A stretch of 12,136 nucleotides of DNA from Actinomycetes bacterium. GTDB lineage: Bacteria; Actinomycetota; Actinomycetes; Actinomycetales; Cellulomonadaceae. Positions 6,693 to 12,136 of the stretch are shown here, piece by piece. Below the pieces are notes generated by a model that worked only from the letters and a program-made list of their open reading frames with translations, was not told the origin of the DNA and made no database searches. The first letter of the stretch is position 1. Every line of letters starts with the position of its first letter. A program made the translations under genes and the position numbers. The stretch covers positions 1-12,136 of the forward strand of contig JAEWCA010000022.1 in assembly GCA_023390875.1 (NCBI GenBank). The letters are read 5' to 3'.

Positions 6693-8360
6693 ATGCCCCA
6701 CGACGCGCCTGCGCTCGACGAGCTGCGAGTGGACGGTGCGCCGCCGTCGGACGCACCGCTGCACCACGTGTGGAACCGGTGCGTCGGTGCAGGCCGGGCC
6801 AACGAGGCGCTGCGCGCCGACTGGCAGGCCCACTTCCGCGAGGCCGTGGACGTGCTGGGAGTCCGCTACGTGCGGTTCCACGGCCTGTTCCACGACGACA
6901 TGTTCGTGTACCGCGCCACCTACGGCGGCGGCTTCGCCCCGCCGGAGGTGCTGGCCGAGCCGCCGATCACCTTCAGCTACGTCGACATGGTGTTCGACGC
7001 GATCCTCGACGCCGACGCGCGCCCGTTCGTCGAGCTGGGGTTCATGCCCCGGGAGCTGGCCACGCAGACCGAGACGCTGTTCTGGTGGAAGGCGCACTGC
7101 AGCCCGCCCACCGACATGGCCGAGTGGGTCCGCCTCGTGAGCGAGACCGTGCGGCACTGGATCGAGAGGTACGGCCTCGACGAGGTGAGGCAGTGGCGGT
7201 TCGAGGTCTGGAACGAACCGAACCTGGTCCCCCACTTCTGGACCGGCACCCGCACCGAGTACTTCGAGCTGTACGAGGCCACCGCGCGGGCGCTCAAGGC
7301 GATCGACCCGCAGCTCAAGGTGGGCGGCCCGTCGACGTCCGTGTTCGTGCCCGACGCCCGCTACGCCGGTGAGACCTACGACCGCGCCGCCGAGTTCACC
7401 ACCGGGCAGGCGCCCGACCCTGACGCGCTCGACTGGCAACCGGTCTGGGTCCGCGAGCTCATCGACCACTGCGCCGAGCGGGACCTGCCGATCGACTTCC
7501 TCTCGACCCACCTCTACCCGACGGACTACGCGGCCGACGGGACCGGCAGCGGCTTCAAGGCCATCCACCGCCACGTGGACGCCACCGCGCAGGACCTGCG
7601 CCTCATGCAAGAGCTCATCGCGGCCAGCCCGTACCCCGAGGCCGAGCTGCACATCACCGAGTGGTCGTCCTCGCCGTCGAGCCGGGACCGCACGCACGAC
7701 ACCCTCTTCGCCGCCACGTACATCACGCGCGCGTTCCTCAAGGGCGCCGCGCTCGCGGACTCCATCTCCTACTGGACGTTCACCGACATCTTCGAGGAGG
7801 GCGGCGCCGGGCTCGGCCCGTTCCACGGCGGCTTCGGGTTCGTCAACGAGCAGGGCATCCACAAGCCCACGTTCCACGCCGTCGCGATGCTGAACCGCCT
7901 GGGCGACCGCGTCGTGCACCAGGACGAGCAGGGCATCATCACCCGCTCGTCCGACGACGGCCGCGTGTCCGCGGTGTTCCTCAACTACCCCGCCGAGATG
8001 GGCACCCGCGGCGTCGAGCAGCACGACTCCTACGCGGCGACGCGCGCGTACCGGGAGATCGGGACGGCCCGGCGCGTACGCCACACCGTCGCGGGCGTCG
8101 CTCCGGGGACCGTCTTCCAGGTCGAGCTGCTCGACTGGGAGCACGGCAACGCCGCCGAGGCGTGGCACCAGATGGGTGAGCCGCTCAACCTCACCCGCGC
8201 CCAGACCGCCGAGCTCAAGACCGTCGCGGACGACCTGCGCCGGTGGACCGTCACCGTCCCGGAGTCGGGCGTCCTCGAGATCGACATCGACCTGCCCGCC
8301 TGGGCCGTCGCCTCCGTGGCCACGGTCGCCCCGCGGCCGACGTCGGTGCCGGTGTCCTGA
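6693..8360 (+). CDS. GH39-type glycosidase (probable beta-xylosidase), cytosolic
   Basis: A 555-aa clan GH-A retaining glycosidase. The acid/base glutamate E175 lies in FEVWNEPNL and the nucleophile E323 in LHITEWSSS. Other GH39-like segments are VRYVRFHGLFHDDMFVY, PFVELGFMP, the STHLYPTDY strand and YWTFTDIFEEGG. A beta-sandwich domain occupies about the last 150 residues. There is no signal peptide. The start at 6693 is set by a perfect Shine-Dalgarno; the alternative ATG at 6669 would add 8 residues. It is the last gene of the GH51-GH43-GH39 unit, with a 20-nt gap after GH43, and is followed by a strong hairpin terminator at 8410-8455. Characterised GH39 members are mostly beta-xylosidases and alpha-L-iduronidases, with other specificities known; the company of GH51 and GH43 favours action on xylo- or arabino-oligosaccharides. 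The exact activity is inferred. Confidence 0.87.
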   Translation: MPHDAPALDELRVDGAPPSDAPLHHVWNRCVGAGRANEALRADWQAHFREAVDVLGVRYVRFHGLFHDDMFVYRATYGGGFAPPEVLAEPPITFSYVDMVFDAILDADARPFVELGFMPRELATQTETLFWWKAHCSPPTDMAEWVRLVSETVRHWIERYGLDEVRQWRFEVWNEPNLVPHFWTGTRTEYFELYEATARALKAIDPQLKVGGPSTSVFVPDARYAGETYDRAAEFTTGQAPDPDALDWQPVWVRELIDHCAERDLPIDFLSTHLYPTDYAADGTGSGFKAIHRHVDATAQDLRLMQELIAASPYPEAELHITEWSSSPSSRDRTHDTLFAATYITRAFLKGAALADSISYWTFTDIFEEGGAGLGPFHGGFGFVNEQGIHKPTFHAVAMLNRLGDRVVHQDEQGIITRSSDDGRVSAVFLNYPAEMGTRGVEQHDSYAATRAYREIGTARRVRHTVAGVAPGTVFQVELLDWEHGNAAEAWHQMGEPLNLTRAQTAELKTVADDLRRWTVTVPESGVLEIDIDLPAWAVASVATVAPRPTSVPVS

Positions 8361-8409
8361 CGGTGCACGCGTAGCGCTGCAGCTGCTCGTCGCCTCGGCC
8401 ACCTGCACC

Positions 8410-8455
8410 AACACGAAGGCCCTGGCCGCGTCTCCGCGGTCAGGGCCTTCGTGTT
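8410..8455. terminator. Strong bidirectional hairpin terminator
   Basis: A 21-bp stem (8410-8430 pairing with 8435-8455) with a four-base loop TCTC. All pairs are canonical except one G-T at 8425/8440. The core is AAGGCCCTG pairing with CAGGGCCTT. It lies 49 nt past the GH39 stop and 16 nt past the 3' end of the oppositely oriented tRNA-Leu, so it can end both transcripts. There is no long U tract, as is common for actinobacterial terminators. Confidence 0.85.
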
Positions 8456-8471
8456 CGCTGTCTCAACGAGT

Positions 8472-8553
8472 GTCCGGAGGGGGACTTGAACCCCCACGCC
8501 CTTTCGGGCACTAGCACCTCAAGCTAGCGCGTCTGCCATTCCGCCACCCGGAC
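8472..8553 (-). tRNA. tRNA-Leu (anticodon GAG)
   Basis: An 82-nt type II tRNA read on the minus strand. The acceptor GTCCGGG pairs with TCCGGAC (last pair G-U). The D-arm region is GCGGAATGGCAGACGC. The anticodon stem CTAGC/GCTAG encloses the loop TTGAGGT, so the anticodon is GAG (8520-8518), decoding CUC/CUU. The long variable arm contains the hairpin GCCCGAAAGGGC, as expected for leucine tRNAs. The T arm is GGGGG-TTCAAGT-CCCCC. No CCA is encoded; the sequence continues ACTCG. A terminator hairpin lies just downstream. No integrase or duplicated 3' end is visible, so it is not marked as an attachment site. Confidence 0.96.
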
Positions 8554-8712
8554 GGGTGGACCGTCGGAAGCCCAGGGGCTCCCTCAGGTGCGGCATGAAA
8601 GATAGCACGGTGCGGCGCACGGGCATGCATCGGCCCAGCGGTGCAGACTGACGCCTACGACGCCCTGCAGGCCACGGGGCTGCCGTCACCTCATCAGACA
8701 GCCGGGAGCCCG

Positions 8713-9933
8713 ATGACCGACGTGAGCAGCATCACCGGCAGTCGCCCGCCCACGGGCCGCAAGGTGGCAGGGGCACGCCGCAACCCGAACGCGTACGGCA
8801 TCGAGCACACCGCACCCCGCTGGCTGCGCAGCATGGCGGGGGTGTCCTGGCGGCTGCTGGTCGTGGTCGCCGCGGTGGGTCTGATCTTCTACGCGACGTC
8901 GCGGGTGCAGCTGCTGTTCATCGCGCTGTTCCTCGCGTTCGTGTTCACGGCGGTGCTGCGGCCGTTCGTCGAGTTCCTGTCGCGCTTCATGTGGCGGGGG
9001 CTCGCGACGGCGCTGTCGATCCTCGGCGGGATCCTGTTCTTCGTCGGGCTGCTCACCTATGTGGCGTACTCGATCGCGAACCAGTGGGAGGACCTCACCA
9101 AGCAGTTCAGCGACGGCATCGGGCAGATCACCGACTTCCTGGAGAACGGGCCGCTGCCGTTCAAGATCACGAACGAGCAGATCGCCGAGTGGTTCACGAC
9201 CGCGCAGCAGTGGGTGCAGGACCACGCGGGCGACCTGGCCGGCCAGGCGGCCGCGGGGGCGGGCTCCGTGGTCGAGATCTTCACGGCGCTCGCGCTCGCG
9301 ATCTTCTGCACGATCTTCTTCCTCGCGCGTGGGCGTGAGATGTGGACGTGGTTCCTCAACCAGCTGCCCGTGCGGTCGCGCGAGACGTGGAAGACCGCCG
9401 GCGGGGCCGGCTGGTACACGTTCTCCGGCTACACGCGCGGCACCGTGATCATCGCCGTCACGGACGGGATGCTCGCGTTCATCCTGCTGACGGTCCTGCG
9501 GGTGCCGCTGTCCGCGCCGCTCGCGGTGCTCGTCATGATCGGTGCGTTCATCCCGCTGGTCGGTGCGCCGACCGCGATGGTGATCGCGATGATCGTCGCG
9601 CTGGCCGCGAACGGGCTGCTGTCGGCGGCGCTCGTCGGCCTCGGCATCGCGCTCATCGGCCAGCTCGAGGGGCACGTGCTGCAGCCGTTCGTCATGGGCA
9701 AGCAGGTGTCGCTGCACCCCGTGGTGGTGGCGCTCGCGGTGACGTGCGGGACGCTGACGGCCGGGATCCTCGGCGCGATCATCGCCGTGCCGCTCGTCGC
9801 CGTGGTGTGGGCGATCTTCTCGCGGCTGCGGACGCTGGAGCCGCCGATGGAGGAGGACGAGGCGGACGACGACGTCGAACCCGTCGACGACACCGAGAAG
9901 ATCGACGACAAGGCGACCGTCAAGGAGCCCTGA
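8713..9933 (+). CDS. AI-2E/PerM family membrane transporter
   Basis: A 406-aa polytopic membrane protein of the AI-2E (YdiK/PerM/TqsA-like) family. About eight hydrophobic segments are visible: two close together near residues 48-85 (RLLVVVAAVGLIFYAT; LLFIALFLAFVFTAVL), one at about 95-120, then a soluble loop with conserved-looking ITDFLENGPLP and WVQDHAGDL, then five more from VVEIFTALALAIFCTIFFLA onward, including IGAFIPLVGAP and ILGAIIAVPLVAVVWAIF. The C-terminus is a strongly acidic tail (PPMEEDEADDDVEPVDD). I prefer the ATG at 8713, which has GGGAG 4 nt upstream; a GTG at 8641 would add 24 residues but has no ribosome site. The family exports small molecules, including AI-2 in TqsA, or acts in Na+/H+ exchange in some members; the substrate here is unknown. 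It appears unrelated to the sugar locus and is convergent with dnaE2, with only 3 nt between the stops. Confidence 0.88.
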   Translation: MTDVSSITGSRPPTGRKVAGARRNPNAYGIEHTAPRWLRSMAGVSWRLLVVVAAVGLIFYATSRVQLLFIALFLAFVFTAVLRPFVEFLSRFMWRGLATALSILGGILFFVGLLTYVAYSIANQWEDLTKQFSDGIGQITDFLENGPLPFKITNEQIAEWFTTAQQWVQDHAGDLAGQAAAGAGSVVEIFTALALAIFCTIFFLARGREMWTWFLNQLPVRSRETWKTAGGAGWYTFSGYTRGTVIIAVTDGMLAFILLTVLRVPLSAPLAVLVMIGAFIPLVGAPTAMVIAMIVALAANGLLSAALVGLGIALIGQLEGHVLQPFVMGKQVSLHPVVVALAVTCGTLTAGILGAIIAVPLVAVVWAIFSRLRTLEPPMEEDEADDDVEPVDDTEKIDDKATVKEP

Positions 9934-9936
9934 GCG

Positions 9937-12136
9937 TCACTGGAAGTCCCGCGACGAGCTGCGCACGCGCAACGACATCGGGACCAGGTGCTCCGCGACG
10001 AGGTTCGTCGCACCGTCCTGCCGCTCCAGCCTGCCCCGCACGACGAGCGCCTTCGACGTGCGCGCGACCCGCCGGAACCGCTGCCACAGCCCCGCCGAGC
10101 AGACGATGTTGAGCAGCCCCGTCTCGTCCTCCAGCGACAGGAACGTCACGCCGCCCGCGGTCCCCGGCCGCTGCCGGTGCGTCACGACCCCCGCGACGGC
10201 GACCCGGCGGCCGATCTCGTGCCGGTACGCCTCCTCGACCCTCAGCACCCCTGCCGCGTCCAGGCCGTCCCGGACGAACTGCGTCGGGTACGAGTCGACC
10301 GACACGCCCGTCGCCCACACGTCCGCCGTCGCGACCTCGACGTCGCTCAGCCCCGGCAGCATCGGCGCCGCGACCCCGACCGAGACGCCGTGCAGCGTGT
10401 CCGGCCCCTCCTGCGCGAGCGCGCCGGCCGCCCACAGCGCCTCGCGGCGTGTGACGCCCAGGCAGTCGAGCGCCCCGGCGGTGGCGAGCGCCTCGAGCTG
10501 GCCGGTGGTCAGCTGCACGCGGCGCACCAGGTCCCGCAGGTCCGCGAACGGCCCACGTGCCCGGCGCTCGTCGACGAGGCGCTGCGCGACGTCCTCCCCC
10601 ACCGACCGCACCGACGCGAGCCCCAGCCGCACCGCGAGCGACCGGCGCACGTCGGACGCGACCGACGTCCGCACACCCGCCGCCGGTGCGCGGCCCGTGC
10701 CGCTCGGTGACGGGACGAGCAGCGGCTCGCCGCCCTCCGGCGTCGGCCCGGTGCGCTCCACGCACGCCTGCACGTCGGACACCTGCACGTCGGGACGCAG
10801 CACCTCGACACCGTGCCGGCGGGCGTCCGCCGACAGGCTCTGCGGCGAGTAGAAGCCCATCGGCTGCGCGGCGAGCAGCCCTGCGTAGAAGGCCGCCGGG
10901 TGGTACACCTTCAGCCACGCGCTCGCGTACACGAGGAACGCGAACGAGTACGCGTGCGACTCCGGGAAGCCGAAGTCGGCGAACGCCTTGAGCTTGTCGA
11001 AGATCTGCAGGCCGACGTCGCGGCTGATGTCGTGCTTCGCCATCCCCGACAGCAGCCGCTCCTTGAGGGCCTCCATCCGTTCCGTCGACCGCTTCGAGCC
11101 CATCGCCCGGCGCAGCTGGTCCGCCTCTGCCGGCGTGAAGTCCGCGACGTCGATCGCCATCTGCATGAGCTGTTCCTGGAACAGCGGCACGCCCTTCGTC
11201 TTGGCGAGCGACTTCTCCAGGAGCGGGTGCAGGTAGCTCACGGGCTGCCGGCCGTGCGCGCGCTCGATGTACGGGTGCACCGAGCCGCCCTGGATCGGGC
11301 CGGGACGGATGAGCGCGACCTCGATGACGATGTCGTAGAACGTGCGCGGCTGCAGGCGCGGCAACGTGCCCATCTGCGCGCGGGACTCCACCTGGAACAC
11401 CCCGACGGTGTCCGCGGCGCTCAGCAGGTCGTACACCTTCGGGTCCTCGTCGGGCAGGTCGTGCAGGTCGAGCTTGGGGCCGCCGTGCTGCTCGATGGAC
11501 GTGAACGCGATCCGCAGCGCGGTGAGCATGCCGAGACCCAGCAGGTCGAACTTCACGAGCCCCGCGTCGGCGCAGTCCTCCTTGTCCCACTGCAGCACCG
11601 TGCGACCCGGCATCCGCGCCCACTCGACCGGGCACACCTCGATGACCGGGCGGTCGCACATCACCATGCCGCCCGAGTGGATGCCGAGGTGGCGCGGCAG
11701 GCGCAGGAACCGGTCGGCCAGGTCGATGACGTGCGCGGGGATCTCGTCGAGGTCGCTCGCCGCCGGGGGCAGCAGCGCGGGGACGACGTCGTGCCCGTCG
11801 GCCGTCGCCAGGCCCGGGACCTCGGTGCCCTTGGGCGCGCGCAGCACGGTGCGCTCCTCCCGCTGCGGGGCGAGCGGTGCCGGGGGCGGCTCCCACGTGT
11901 GGCCCCACATCGACGCCCGGTTGCGCGTGCGCTCCTGACGCGGCGTGGTGATCGACGGCGCGGTCGAGGACGGGACGATCGCGGAGGGCGCGGCCGCGGT
12001 CGCCGTACGCCCTGTCGTCACGTCCACCGAGGTCGGCGGCGTCGGCACCGGGCCGACGTGCCCGGCGTGCGGCCGCGACCGTCGTCCGCCGTAGCCGAGC
12101 GACGGGGTCCACGTCGCCTCGCTCCCCCCGTGCGCC
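9937..12136 (-). CDS. dnaE2: Error-prone DNA polymerase DnaE2 (partial, 5' end off window)
   Basis: About 732 C-terminal residues of a C-family DNA polymerase of the DnaE2 (ImuC) type, which performs damage-tolerant, mutagenic synthesis with ImuA'/ImuB in actinobacteria. Seen in order: LPRHLGIHSGGMVMCDRP; VLQWDKEDCADAGLVKFD, with the third catalytic aspartate at 11545-11547; VGVFQVESRAQMGTLPRL; EVALIRPGPIQGGSVHPYI; FQEQLMQMAIDVADF; LRRAMGSKRSTERM; FGFPESHAYSFAFLVYASAW; AAQPMGFYSPQSL; a helix-hairpin-helix region; VWATGVSVDSYPTQF; an OB-fold (AGVVTHRQRPGTAGGVTFLSLEDETG); and the terminal SRDFQ, like the SRDF end of mycobacterial DnaE2. The PHP domain and the first two catalytic aspartates would lie beyond the right edge. 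The frame stays open to the last base; the GTG at 12048 has no Shine-Dalgarno and is not taken as the start. A Pro/Ala/Thr-rich stretch upstream of 11748 looks like an insertion. Confidence 0.93.
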   Translation of the reverse strand, partial: AHGGSEATWTPSLGYGGRRSRPHAGHVGPVPTPPTSVDVTTGRTATAAAPSAIVPSSTAPSITTPRQERTRNRASMWGHTWEPPPAPLAPQREERTVLRAPKGTEVPGLATADGHDVVPALLPPAASDLDEIPAHVIDLADRFLRLPRHLGIHSGGMVMCDRPVIEVCPVEWARMPGRTVLQWDKEDCADAGLVKFDLLGLGMLTALRIAFTSIEQHGGPKLDLHDLPDEDPKVYDLLSAADTVGVFQVESRAQMGTLPRLQPRTFYDIVIEVALIRPGPIQGGSVHPYIERAHGRQPVSYLHPLLEKSLAKTKGVPLFQEQLMQMAIDVADFTPAEADQLRRAMGSKRSTERMEALKERLLSGMAKHDISRDVGLQIFDKLKAFADFGFPESHAYSFAFLVYASAWLKVYHPAAFYAGLLAAQPMGFYSPQSLSADARRHGVEVLRPDVQVSDVQACVERTGPTPEGGEPLLVPSPSGTGRAPAAGVRTSVASDVRRSLAVRLGLASVRSVGEDVAQRLVDERRARGPFADLRDLVRRVQLTTGQLEALATAGALDCLGVTRREALWAAGALAQEGPDTLHGVSVGVAAPMLPGLSDVEVATADVWATGVSVDSYPTQFVRDGLDAAGVLRVEEAYRHEIGRRVAVAGVVTHRQRPGTAGGVTFLSLEDETGLLNIVCSAGLWQRFRRVARTSKALVVRGRLERQDGATNLVAEHLVPMSLRVRSSSRDFQ

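Noticed and set aside
3419..8414. Three long minus-strand open frames (3419-5035, 4681-6756, 6591-8414) antisense to the glycosidase genes
   Set aside because: They are Arg/Val/Gly-rich with no recognisable motifs. The plus strand carries complete GH51, GH43 and GH39 enzymes with catalytic residues.
8472..8553. tRNA-Leu as an integration site of a mobile element
   Set aside because: No integrase gene or direct repeat of the tRNA 3' end is present in the window.
8599..8604. TATCTT on the minus strand as -10 of a tRNA-Leu promoter
   Set aside because: The spacing to the tRNA is plausible, but no -35-like hexamer lies 16-18 nt upstream, so the promoter cannot be supported.

Overview
The window comes from a high-GC actinobacterium. 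Codon third positions are almost all G or C, GTG starts are used, and the gene content (CUT1-type sugar import, LacI control, cytosolic arabinoxylan-type glycosidases, an actinobacterial-type DnaE2) fits a plant-polysaccharide degrader of the Cellulomonas kind. The genus is an inference from style; no marker gene proves it. The first 63 bases are pure C/G homopolymer runs and look like a contig end.

Left part (82-8360): a divergent sugar-utilisation locus. On the minus strand, a lipoprotein solute-binding protein (82-1797) would capture an oligosaccharide outside the cell; its ABC permeases are probably beyond the left edge. Diverging from it on the plus strand are a LacI-family regulator (2118-3122), a decayed or frame-broken coding stretch (about 3188-3480), and three glycosidases packed head to tail: GH51 (3542-5068), GH43 (5065-6672, 4-bp overlap with GH51) and GH39 (6693-8360). 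None of the three enzymes has a signal peptide, so they should act in the cytoplasm on imported arabinoxylan- or arabino-oligosaccharides. The 320-bp divergent spacer holds a good minus-strand promoter whose -10 element overlaps a 12-bp CG-centred near-palindrome. A second related near-palindrome overlaps the -10 of the likely lacI promoter. A simple model is that the LacI protein represses both directions until the sugar is present.

Right part (8410-12136): housekeeping-type genes. A strong 21-bp-stem hairpin (8410-8455) lies between the end of the GH39 gene and a minus-strand tRNA-Leu(GAG) (8472-8553) and can terminate both. Next come an AI-2E/PerM-type membrane protein on the plus strand (8713-9933) and, convergent with a 3-nt gap, the C-terminal two thirds of an error-prone DNA polymerase DnaE2 on the minus strand (9937 to beyond the right edge).

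The points most worth a second look are the paired operators, the three-frame remnant between lacI and GH51, and a long Pro/Ala/Thr-rich insertion in DnaE2. I do not see a CRISPR array, an insertion sequence, a phage gene or an obviously new defence or biosynthetic system.
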